NCBI GenBank assembly: GCA_947175845.1
Contig: CAMWOK010000224.1
Span: 1 to 5,191 of the forward strand
DNA length: 5,191 nt
Origin: an uncultured Lachnospiraceae bacterium
GTDB lineage: Bacteria > Bacillota > Clostridia > Lachnospirales > Lachnospiraceae
Direction of reading: 5' to 3'
Made by a program: the position numbers and the translations under genes. This document shows positions 1 to 5,191 of this stretch, in pieces; within the stretch, counting starts at the first letter, position 1; every line of letters begins with the position of its first letter. The notes beneath the pieces are model-generated. The model was not told where the DNA came from and did no database searches. It saw only the letters and a program-made list of their open reading frames with translations.

Positions 1-1
1 G

Positions 2-889
2 AAAAAAGAAGAGTTCAAGCTCCCACACGGAACCCCGGCGCCATGGATGAGAACATTCTCGGATATGATGACGCTGCTGATGTGCTTCTTTGTGTTGCTG
101 TTTTCCATGTCGGAGGTTGACGCTGCCAAGTTCGAGGAAGTGGCAAAGTCATTTCAGTCGACAATCAGCATCTTCCGGGCAGGGTCGAAAGCTGTAGGCG
201 ATGGCATCTTGGTCAGCAACGGCGTGAGCCAGCTGAATATGCTTGACGAGTACATAAATACAAGCGGTAAGACCGCGGATGCGGATTCTGACAATATCGA
301 TCCGACAAAATCCGGCGGATCTGCGGAGGAGAAGCTGCAGGAGGCCGCGGAAAAACTTGATATGACACAGGCGGAACTCGATTCCCTGCGGGATGCGCTG
401 GCAGAGATCGAGGAGGAGAAGATGAAACTCTCCGAGGAGCTTGCAGAGAAGATTGAGGAAGCATTGAAAGACAGCATGATGACAGAACAGGTGGATATTG
501 ATTTCAATGCAGATTATGTTACCCTGACCTTGAATGGTGCATTCCTGTTTGACTCGGGAAGAGCCGATATCAAGCCGGATGCAGTTCCGGTACTGAACAA
601 GATCGGCGTGCTTCTGACAAAATATGCGGATTCGGATATTGAGATAGAGGGACATACGGACTCTGTGCCTTTGAACGGGGGCAGGTATGAGAACAACGAC
701 GTGCTCAGCAGCTACAGGGCACTGGCTGTCTTTGATTACCTGAAAGAAAATGCGGCGCTTGATCCGGGCATGGTGAAGCATTCCGGCAGGGGGGAGTATA
801 TGCCGATTGCCGACAATACGACACCTGAGGGAAGAGCAAAAAACAGACGGGTTGAGATAAAAATATACAACGCATTAAGTGCACATTAA
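2..889 (+). CDS. motB: Flagellar stator protein MotB (5' end cut by window)
   Basis: Stator subunit that anchors the MotA/MotB ion channel to peptidoglycan and carries the ion-binding aspartate. The reading frame is open from base 2, and the residues before the ATG at 47 (ending in PAPW) belong to the conserved pre-membrane segment, so the true start lies upstream and the ATG at 47 is internal. Numbering visible residues from base 2: W15, then SDMMTLLMCFFVLLFSMS with the predicted ion-binding Asp21 (bases 62-64) at the start of the single membrane helix; a Ser/Asp-rich stretch; a Glu/Lys/Leu-rich probable coiled coil at about 108-160; and an OmpA/MotB peptidoglycan-binding domain at about 163-291, with GHTDSVP (217-223), LSSYRA (235-240) and NRRVEI (281-286). 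The membrane segment resembles PomB (sodium type) more than classical proton-type MotB; coupling ion is inferred, not shown. The stop codon overlaps an ATG (TAATG) that is not the best start for fliL. motA is expected immediately upstream. Confidence 0.95.
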   Translation, partial: KKEEFKLPHGTPAPWMRTFSDMMTLLMCFFVLLFSMSEVDAAKFEEVAKSFQSTISIFRAGSKAVGDGILVSNGVSQLNMLDEYINTSGKTADADSDNIDPTKSGGSAEEKLQEAAEKLDMTQAELDSLRDALAEIEEEKMKLSEELAEKIEEALKDSMMTEQVDIDFNADYVTLTLNGAFLFDSGRADIKPDAVPVLNKIGVLLTKYADSDIEIEGHTDSVPLNGGRYENNDVLSSYRALAVFDYLKENAALDPGMVKHSGRGEYMPIADNTTPEGRAKNRRVEIKIYNALSAH

Positions 890-891
890 TG

Positions 892-899
892 AAAGGGGA
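892..899 (+). promoter_or_regulatory. Ribosome binding site of fliL (decides start)
   Basis: AAAGGGGA lies 7 bases before the ATG at 907. It also lies downstream of the alternative in-frame ATG at 889, so it can only serve 907. Confidence 0.75.
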
Positions 900-906
900 A
901 AATAAA

Positions 907-1419
907 ATGAAACGAAACCTGTTGTCAATTATTATTCTGGCATTGCTTGTTGTCAACATTGTGCTGTCAGCGATTATGATGGTGAGTGTGTCGAGTGCAT
1001 CCAAGAAGACGGCGGCACTTGTGGCCGACATCTCGGCGCTTGTCGGCATCGAAGTAAACGGACTGCCGCAGTCAGACCTCACACAGACGGTGTCCATGGC
1101 TGACACGGCTGTACATAACGTTGCAGGCGAGCTGACAATACCGTTGAAGAAGGGCGAGGACGGATCGGACCACTATGCAGTGGGAAGCGTATCCCTGTCG
1201 CTGGACACAAAGAACAAAGAATATAAGAACTACGCTGAGACGATGGCGGATATGGACGGAATCATCAAGGATATTGTCTTTGAAGTTATGGGCAACTATA
1301 CCGTGGATGAGGCGAGAACTGAGTCTGACCAGATCAAGGCTCAGATTCTTGCAAAGCTGCAGGAGCGTTTTGACTCGACGTTCATCTACAGCGTATCATA
1401 CAATTTCCTGTACAACTGA
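907..1419 (+). CDS. fliL: Flagellar basal body-associated protein FliL
   Basis: Single-pass inner-membrane protein that surrounds or supports the stator next to MotB and affects torque and swarming in several bacteria. The product is 170 residues. A short basic N-terminus (MKR) is followed by a membrane helix at about 5-27, a hinge at about 28-60, and a mostly extracytoplasmic domain ending in FIYSVSYNFLYN, which fits the family's C-terminal pattern of a beta strand close to the end. FliL is poorly conserved in sequence, so the call rests on length, single N-terminal helix, C-terminal pattern and position between motB and fliM. The start at 907 is chosen over the in-frame ATG at 889 (6 residues longer, overlapping the motB stop) because the AAAGGGGA ribosome site sits between them. 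A 65-base gap without a convincing gene separates it from fliM. Confidence 0.88.
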   Translation: MKRNLLSIIILALLVVNIVLSAIMMVSVSSASKKTAALVADISALVGIEVNGLPQSDLTQTVSMADTAVHNVAGELTIPLKKGEDGSDHYAVGSVSLSLDTKNKEYKNYAETMADMDGIIKDIVFEVMGNYTVDEARTESDQIKAQILAKLQERFDSTFIYSVSYNFLYN

Positions 1420-1466
1420 CAGACAGATGGGGAGTAAAAATTTAATAGACGCAATTATGAAGATAT

Positions 1467-1476
1467 AGGGGGGTGA
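1467..1476 (+). promoter_or_regulatory. Ribosome binding site of fliM (decides start)
   Basis: AGGGGGGTGA closely matches the Shine-Dalgarno consensus and ends 8 bases before the ATG at 1485. The upstream GTG at 1473 lies inside this site, so it cannot be the start that the site serves. Confidence 0.75.
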
Positions 1477-1484
1477 ATGACTAC

Positions 1485-2465
1485 ATGGGAGAGGTATTAT
1501 CGCAAAGTGAAATTGACAGTTTGCTGGCGGCTTTGAGCTCCGGTGAACTCGATGTGGAGGATATGCAGGAGAAGGACGAGCGACAAGCCAAGAATTATGA
1601 CTTTAGCCGGCCTGCAAAATTCTCGAAGGAACATCTTAGAACATTGAACATGATTTTTGACCACTATGGAAGATTGTTGTCGACAAACCTGCCGGTGTAT
1701 CTGAGAAAAAGTGTACAGGTCAATGTGGCAAGTTCAGAGACTGTAACCTTTGCGGAGTTTTCCAATGCCTTGTCAAACCCGGTGTTACTTACAGTTGTTA
1801 ACTTTTCGCCGATGCCTGGCTCCATCATCATGGAGCTGACGAGCGGACTGGGATATGCGATCATTGACAGGATGCTGGGTGGAAGAGGAGAAGCGCTTGA
1901 TAAATTAAGGGATTTTACAGAGATTGAGATGAGCATTATAGAGCGGATTATGGTTATCTGTATGCAGCTTCTCAGGGAACCTTGGAAAAATGTTGCGGAG
2001 GTCAATCCATATTTGGAGCGGATCGAGACGAACCCACAGTTTGCGCAGATTATATCGCCGAATGACATGGTTGCACTTGTGACGATGAACGTCAAGATTG
2101 GCGATGTCGAAGGTTTGATGAATGTGTGTCTTCCATTCTTTACGCTGGAGTCCGTGATGGACAGATTGAACACCAAGTTCTGGTATTCAAGTATGCAGAA
2201 GATGGATGATGAAGATTACGAACAGTTTATCGAATCGATGATACGCAGAGTGGATGTCCCGATCAAGGCAGTGCTGGGAAAGAGCGTCATAACAGTTAAT
2301 GACTTTGTAAATATACAGGTAGGCGACATCATACGGCTTGACTCCAAGGTTGATGATGAAATGGACGTATATGTGGGAAATATTAGAAAGTTTAGTGCTG
2401 TGCCCGGCGCAAGCAAAGAGGCATATGCAGTGAGGGTAACGTCAGTAGTGAGGGAGGAGGAATAA
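1485..2465 (+). CDS. fliM: Flagellar motor switch protein FliM
   Basis: C-ring protein that receives CheY-P and reverses the motor. The product is 326 residues, close to Bacillus FliM. Residues 5-17 (LSQSEIDSLLAAL) are the conserved CheY-binding peptide. A linker runs to about 37. The CheC-like middle domain, which contacts FliG, spans about 38-235 and begins YDFSRPAKFSKEHLRTL; it carries LGGRGEA at 131-137, the position of the FliM GGxG motif. The C-terminal SpoA/FliMN domain at about 253-324 (RRVDVPIKAVLGK onward) is the part that pairs with the FliN domain of FliY. An in-frame GTG at 1473 would add four residues, but it lies within the Shine-Dalgarno sequence, so the ATG at 1485 is chosen. 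The end of the gene carries the ribosome site for fliY. Only 4 bases separate the genes, which argues for one transcript and coupled translation. Confidence 0.97.
   Translation: MGEVLSQSEIDSLLAALSSGELDVEDMQEKDERQAKNYDFSRPAKFSKEHLRTLNMIFDHYGRLLSTNLPVYLRKSVQVNVASSETVTFAEFSNALSNPVLLTVVNFSPMPGSIIMELTSGLGYAIIDRMLGGRGEALDKLRDFTEIEMSIIERIMVICMQLLREPWKNVAEVNPYLERIETNPQFAQIISPNDMVALVTMNVKIGDVEGLMNVCLPFFTLESVMDRLNTKFWYSSMQKMDDEDYEQFIESMIRRVDVPIKAVLGKSVITVNDFVNIQVGDIIRLDSKVDDEMDVYVGNIRKFSAVPGASKEAYAVRVTSVVREEE
2455..2460 (+). promoter_or_regulatory. Ribosome binding site of fliY inside the fliM 3' end
   Basis: A perfect AGGAGG within the last codons of fliM, 9 bases before the ATG at 2470. It favours that start over the in-frame ATG at 2479. 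Confidence 0.85.
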
Positions 2466-2469
2466 GACA

Positions 2470-3669
2470 ATGGATGGTATGTTATCTCAGGATGAAATCA
2501 ATGCATTGTTGAACGGTGTGGATTTGTCAGCAGATTCCGGGGCAGATACGTCGGCATCCGCGGCGGGAGGTCCAGCTGGGGACGATCTCACCGATATAGA
2601 AAAAGATGCAATAGGAGAGGTAGCGAATATCAGTATGGGCACCTCTGCCACAACGCTTTTTTCACTGGTCAACAGGAAAGTGAATATCACGACTCCGACT
2701 GTGGAAATGTGTAACTGGCAGGATGTGTTGAATGCTTATGAGAGACCCTGTGTATTTATTCAGATCAAGTACACAGTTGGATTGAATGGTACAAATATTC
2801 TGGTATTGAAAGAACATGATGTAAAGGTTATCACAGACCTGATGATGGGCGGTGATGGCACGAACGTGGAGGGAGAACTCAGCGAACTGCATTTGAGTGC
2901 AATCTCCGAGGCGATGAATCAGATGATGGGCTCGTCGTCGACCTCGCTCTCATCAATGCTTGGCAAGACCATTGATATCAGCCCGCCAGAGGCAAGTCTC
3001 GTCGATCTGCACTCCAAGGAGCCGAGAGAATTATCGCCGTTCCTCGAGGACAGATTTGTCAAGATTTCATTCCGGATGCAGATTGATGAGCTGGTGGATT
3101 CCACACTGATGCAGCTGTACCCGCTTGACTTCGCGAAGTCTGTATATGAGACGTTCATGGCTCAGCAGATGGGTGGAATGTCAGAACCTGCACCAAGTCC
3201 CGCGCCTGCTCCGGCGCCCGCACCTGCTCCGGCAGCGCCGAGTCCCGCGCCTGCTCCGGCGATGGACATGGGAATGCCGCAGGGAGGATACGGGATGCCG
3301 CCGCAGATGGCGATGCCGCAGGGAGGATATGGAATGCCGCCGATGGGAATGCCCATGGGCTATGGTATGCCAAATGTCAACATACAGCCCGCACAGTTCC
3401 AGAACTTTGCTCCGGGACAGGGCGAGATGGTAAGTGCGGAGAGCATTGGGCTGATCAGGGATGTTCCGCTGGAGGTAACGGTGGAGCTGGGAAGAACCAG
3501 CAAATCCATTTCAGATATTCTGGAATTTGCCCCAGGTACAATTATAGAACTCGATAAGATTGCAGGTGAACCGATTGATGTGCTTGTGAATGGTAAGTTC
3601 GTGGCAAAGGGAGAGGTTGTTGTCATCGAGGAGAGCTTTGGCGTGAGGATTATGGAAATCATTAAATAA
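2470..3669 (+). CDS. fliY: Flagellar motor switch phosphatase FliY (CheC-FliN fusion)
   Basis: C-ring component that replaces FliN and is expected to dephosphorylate CheY-P. The product is 399 residues, against about 378 in Bacillus subtilis. Residues 5-16 (LSQDEINALLNG) form a FliM-like CheY-binding peptide. The CheC-like domain spans about 38-225 and has two phosphatase motifs that both look intact: D46-x3-E50-x2-N53 with P76, and S143-x3-E147-x2-N150 with P173. Each proline is 23 residues after its asparagine, as in the CheC/CheX/FliY pattern. A low-complexity linker runs from about 238 to 317, first Pro/Ala-rich, then Gly/Met/Pro/Tyr-rich with repeated MPQGGYGMPP. The FliN/SpoA domain at about 325-399 (from SIGLIRDVPLEVTVELG) completes the C-ring contact with FliM. 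Some databases would label it fliN; the CheC half makes fliY the better name. The adjacent cheY is its predicted substrate. Confidence 0.95.
   Translation: MDGMLSQDEINALLNGVDLSADSGADTSASAAGGPAGDDLTDIEKDAIGEVANISMGTSATTLFSLVNRKVNITTPTVEMCNWQDVLNAYERPCVFIQIKYTVGLNGTNILVLKEHDVKVITDLMMGGDGTNVEGELSELHLSAISEAMNQMMGSSSTSLSSMLGKTIDISPPEASLVDLHSKEPRELSPFLEDRFVKISFRMQIDELVDSTLMQLYPLDFAKSVYETFMAQQMGGMSEPAPSPAPAPAPAPAPAAPSPAPAPAMDMGMPQGGYGMPPQMAMPQGGYGMPPMGMPMGYGMPNVNIQPAQFQNFAPGQGEMVSAESIGLIRDVPLEVTVELGRTSKSISDILEFAPGTIIELDKIAGEPIDVLVNGKFVAKGEVVVIEESFGVRIMEIIK
3196..3261 (+). repeat. 21-bp direct repeat in the FliY Pro/Ala linker
   Basis: The 21 bases at 3196-3216 recur exactly at 3241-3261, 45 bp apart and in frame, each coding SPAPAPA. 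A partial copy (CCTGCTCCGGC) lies between them at 3223-3233. Such in-frame repeats can change copy number by slippage or recombination without breaking the frame. Confidence 0.85.
3274..3342 (+). repeat. 39-bp period repeat in the FliY Gly/Met/Pro linker
   Basis: The 30 bases at 3274-3303 recur at 3313-3342 with two mismatches, both at third codon positions, so each codes MPQGGYGMPP. The 13-codon period suggests tandem duplication. A degenerate third piece (MGYGMP) follows at about 3355-3372. Confidence 0.85.
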
Positions 3670-3679
3670 ACAGATTATT

Positions 3680-3688
3680 TGATATAAT
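3680..3688 (+). promoter_or_regulatory. Possible internal extended -10 promoter for cheY
   Basis: TGATATAAT matches the extended -10 form TGnTATAAT exactly, in the 69-base gap between fliY and cheY. No good -35 is seen at 16-18 bp upstream (that region is the end of fliY, around 3659-3666). Extended -10 promoters can work without one, but AT-rich sequence produces such matches by chance. If active, it would start transcription near 3695 and give cheY, fliO and fliP extra expression. Confidence 0.35.
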
Positions 3689-3720
3689 GATTTTCTAATA
3701 TAAAATGATTTTCAAATATA
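3681..3720 (+). repeat. Tandem 18-bp AT-rich repeat before cheY
   Basis: About 2.2 copies of an 18-bp unit. The exact core AATGATTTTC occurs at 3686-3695 and 3704-3713. Comparing 3681-3702 with 3699-3720 gives 19 of 22 matching bases. Both copies carry a -10-like hexamer (TATAAT at 3683, TATAAA at 3699). The unit is non-coding and far richer in A+T than the genes on either side. Confidence 0.75.
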
Positions 3721-3721
3721 G

Positions 3722-3727
3722 AAAGGA
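3722..3727 (+). promoter_or_regulatory. Ribosome binding site of cheY
   Basis: AAAGGA lies 11 bases before the ATG at 3739. An in-frame TTG at 3733 is only 5 bases away, too close, and would add two residues not expected from the CheY family. Confidence 0.6.
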
Positions 3728-3738
3728 CAAGATTGATT

Positions 3739-4101
3739 ATGGGGAAGAGAATTCTGATTGTAGACGATGCTGCATTCATGCGAATGATGATTAAGGATAT
3801 TCTGACGAAGAATGGCTATGAGATTGCCGCTGAGGCAGAGAACGGAAGAATTGCAGTTGATAAGTTCAAGGAGGCATCGCCGGATTTGACGCTTCTTGAC
3901 ATCACAATGCCGGAGATGGATGGCATTCAGGCGCTGAAAGCGATCAAGGCAGTTGATCCGGGCGCAAATGTCATTATGTGTTCCGCCATGGGACAGCAGG
4001 CCATGGTTATCGAGGCGATACAGTCCGGGGCAAAGGATTTTATCGTAAAGCCGTTCCAGGCAGAGCGCGTTCTGGAGGCAGTCAAGAAGGTTGTAGGCTA
4101 G
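3739..4101 (+). CDS. cheY: Chemotaxis response regulator CheY
   Basis: Single-domain response regulator phosphorylated by CheA; CheY-P binds the flagellar switch and controls rotation. The product is 120 residues, full length for CheY, with no output domain. Visible residues: acidic pair D9-D10 in ILIVDDAAFMR, predicted phospho-acceptor D54 in LLDITMPEMDG, S82 in the CSAMGQQ motif, and K104 in FIVKPF. The sequence closely follows Bacillus subtilis CheY (shared blocks include RILIVDDAAFMRMMIKDIL and DITMPEMDGI), so this is the chemotaxis regulator rather than a generic receiver protein. The ATG at 3739 is preferred over the TTG at 3733 by family length and ribosome-site spacing. It follows fliY, its predicted phosphatase, after a 69-base AT-rich gap, and is 5 bases from fliO. 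Confidence 0.97.
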   Translation: MGKRILIVDDAAFMRMMIKDILTKNGYEIAAEAENGRIAVDKFKEASPDLTLLDITMPEMDGIQALKAIKAVDPGANVIMCSAMGQQAMVIEAIQSGAKDFIVKPFQAERVLEAVKKVVG

Positions 4102-4106
4102 AGGAT

Positions 4107-4472
4107 ATGCTTTTATCATCGACATCGAAAAGGTTTGACTCCATCGGACAATTGTTGACCGTAACGCTGATATTTCTGTTTGTATTGGCTCTTACATATT
4201 TCGCCACAAAGCTCACTGCAGGTCTTCAGAAAGGGAGGCTTGCAGGTTCTAATGTGGAGATCTTGGAAACGTTTAAGATTGCGCCAAACAAATATATACA
4301 GGTTGTACAAATAGGTAAAAAGTGCTTTTGTTATGTGGTCTGCAAGGACACAGTCACTTTGCTCGGGGAGCTGTCAATGGAGGATACCGCAGCGTTGAAC
4401 AGGGCAGGGACGGTGTCGCCGGGCAGCATCAATTTCAAGGAAATTTTTGATAAATTGAAAAAACAGCAGTAG
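4107..4472 (+). CDS. fliO: Flagellar biosynthetic protein FliO (FliZ)
   Basis: Small membrane protein that helps assemble the FliP ring of the flagellar type III export gate. The product is 121 residues. A short N-terminus with FDSIGQLLTV (10-19) leads into one membrane helix at about 16-36, then a cytoplasmic domain whose core (VEILETFKIAPNKYIQVVQIG, about 50-70, and CKDTVTLLGEL, 79-89) fits the FliO pattern of a small beta domain after the helix. The tail after about 90 is variable. CxCxxxC at C73, C75 and C79 is visible; with no fourth ligand I draw no function from it. The start at 4107 follows the cheY stop by 5 bases. The nearest G-rich bases (AGAGGA at 4100-4105) are too close for a good ribosome site, and AGG at 4095-4097 is better spaced, so translation may be coupled to cheY. 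The call also rests on its position directly before fliP. Confidence 0.88.
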   Translation: MLLSSTSKRFDSIGQLLTVTLIFLFVLALTYFATKLTAGLQKGRLAGSNVEILETFKIAPNKYIQVVQIGKKCFCYVVCKDTVTLLGELSMEDTAALNRAGTVSPGSINFKEIFDKLKKQQ

Positions 4473-4503
4473 TACTTATTTTACATACAATTGTGTGAGG
4501 CAT

Positions 4504-4508
4504 AAGGA
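4504..4508 (+). promoter_or_regulatory. Ribosome binding site of fliP (decides start)
   Basis: AAGGA lies 9 bases before the ATG at 4518. A nearer ATG at 4513 is out of frame and stops after two codons (ATG AAA TGA), so 4518 is the start. Confidence 0.7.
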
Positions 4509-4517
4509 TAGTATGAA

Positions 4518-5191
4518 ATGAAGAATAAGAGCAGAAAGTACAAAATCGGGCAGGAGCTTCGAAAAATTGCATATATGCTTTGTATGGTGGTGATTATCCT
4601 TCTGGCAGATATTGCGGTGGCGAACGCGACCAGCGTGGACGACGGTGCCGCTGCGGAGCAGATATTGGATAACCGCCAGGAGGAGAATGAGAACCGCACG
4701 AATATCAAGGATGCCGGTTCTGCCGAGACCAGCGAGGAACTCGAGGAGTTAAATATTGCCAACGAGCTCAAAATTACGTTGGACCGCGGCAATGGGGAAC
4801 TCAGCGGGACGCTGAGGATACTGCTGATTCTGACAGCCATCGCAATTGCACCGATCCTTTTAGTTACAATTACATCCTTTACAAGGATACTGATCGTGCT
4901 GCATTTTACGAGGCAGGCTCTGAATACGCAGTCAGCGCCGCCCAACCAGGTACTGCTTGCCATTGCGCTGTTTCTGACCTTTTTTATTATGCAGCCGGTT
5001 TTTGGAAAGATATATACAGAGGCGATTGTTCCCTACGATGCCGGTGAGATTGGGTTTGAGGAGGCACTTGAAGTTGCTGCGGCGCCCATGAGACAGTTTA
5101 TGTTTGAACAGACACAGGCGAAGGATATTGATGCTTTCATGCAGATTTCCAACACAGCGTGGGACGGGGAGACGCAGGCACAGGTTCCGAC
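4518..5191 (+). CDS. fliP: Flagellar export gate protein FliP (3' end cut by window)
   Basis: Core pore subunit of the flagellar type III export gate, assembling with FliQ and FliR in the inner membrane. The visible part is 224 residues, open to the window edge with no stop. A basic N-terminus (about 1-17) and hydrophobic helix (about 18-35) ending in ANA at 35-37 look like a cleavable signal peptide, as in enterobacterial FliP. An acidic stretch follows (about 38-95, rich in Glu/Asp/Asn). The conserved FliP domain starts near 97: first helix at about 98-118, TSFTRILIVLHF (119-130), the diagnostic SAPPNQVLLAIALFLTFFIM (139-158), KIY (164-166), and the start of the central domain with FEEALE and MRQFMFEQT. 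Compared with E. coli FliP, the SFTR motif lies about 55 residues further in, so the pre-domain part is unusually long. The last membrane helices lie beyond the window. fliQ and fliR are expected next. Confidence 0.95.
   Translation, partial: MKNKSRKYKIGQELRKIAYMLCMVVIILLADIAVANATSVDDGAAAEQILDNRQEENENRTNIKDAGSAETSEELEELNIANELKITLDRGNGELSGTLRILLILTAIAIAPILLVTITSFTRILIVLHFTRQALNTQSAPPNQVLLAIALFLTFFIMQPVFGKIYTEAIVPYDAGEIGFEEALEVAAAPMRQFMFEQTQAKDIDAFMQISNTAWDGETQAQVP

Noticed and set aside
149..781. Long reverse-strand open frame (210 codons) opposite motB
   Set aside because: It lies wholly within motB, whose domains are clear. The translation is rich in Cys, Arg and His and matches no family I know, as expected for a codon-usage shadow.
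889..906. ATG overlapping the motB stop (TAATG) as the fliL start
   Set aside because: The clear ribosome site lies downstream of it and serves the ATG at 907, which also gives a normal FliL N-terminus.
1427..1468. 13-codon ATG frame in the fliL-fliM gap (MGSKNLIDAIMKI)
   Set aside because: No ribosome binding site precedes it and it is in frame with an open stretch inside fliL. A chance frame is more likely than a peptide gene.
3125..3433. Arg/Trp-rich 102-codon + strand frame inside the fliY linker region
   Set aside because: It arises from reading the Pro/Ala and Met/Gly/Pro repeats in another frame; it overlaps fliY entirely and has no plausible ribosome site or family.
3663..3685. Possible SigD-type flagellar promoter (TAAA...GATAT) before cheY
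   Set aside because: The gap between the boxes is too short (about 11 rather than 14-16 bases) and the GCC of GCCGATAT is absent (TTTGATAT).
4484..4497. Imperfect 14-bp palindrome centred on CAATTG between fliO and fliP
   Set aside because: One symmetric pair mismatches, there is no loop or T-run for a terminator, and it has no known operator match. Short AT-rich palindromes occur by chance.
4513..4521. Two-codon minimal ORF (ATG AAA TGA) overlapping the fliP start
   Set aside because: It is only 5 bases from the ribosome site and could affect initiation in principle, but such strings are common in A-rich start regions and nothing else supports a role.

Overview
The window is a stretch of a flagellar/chemotaxis operon, read entirely on the + strand. 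It holds seven genes: the 3' part of motB, then fliL, fliM, fliY (the fliN-type switch gene), cheY, fliO (the fliZ equivalent) and the 5' part of fliP. Both ends of the window cut genes. The organism is most likely a motile Firmicute of class Clostridia, probably a Lachnospiraceae relative (Roseburia/Agathobacter/Butyrivibrio type). Three things point there. FliY is a CheC-FliN fusion, as in Bacillus and clostridia. CheY is very close to the Bacillus sequence. The order motB-fliL-fliM-fliY-cheY-fliO-fliP is the fla/che order of clostridia, with motB placed directly before fliL, whereas Bacillus subtilis has its mot genes elsewhere. The family-level assignment is inference from memory, with no database search.

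Layout: 2-889 motB (stator, peptidoglycan anchor; start lies outside the window); 907-1419 fliL (stator-associated membrane protein); 1485-2465 fliM (C-ring switch protein); 2470-3669 fliY (C-ring protein and predicted CheY-P phosphatase); 3670-3738 an AT-rich gap with an 18-bp repeated unit and a promoter-like extended -10; 3739-4101 cheY (response regulator); 4107-4472 fliO (export-gate assembly factor); 4518-5191 fliP (export-gate pore subunit; 3' end outside the window). Gaps between genes are 4-69 bases. I see no terminator, tRNA, rRNA, CRISPR or mobile element, and no gap longer than 300 bases.

The genes work as one unit. MotB (with MotA, presumably just upstream) and FliL form the torque-generating stator. 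FliM and FliY build the cytoplasmic switch. CheY-P binds the conserved N-terminal peptide of FliM (FliY has a similar peptide), and FliY is expected to dephosphorylate CheY-P. FliO and FliP start the type III export gate, which fliQ, fliR, flhB and flhA normally continue downstream. This is mainly an ordinary core flagellar region. The points worth a second look are the repeat-bearing promoter-like gap before cheY, the repetitive Pro/Ala then Gly/Met/Pro linker of FliY, a PomB-like membrane segment in MotB, and an acidic N-terminal extension in FliP. I found no convincing new system.
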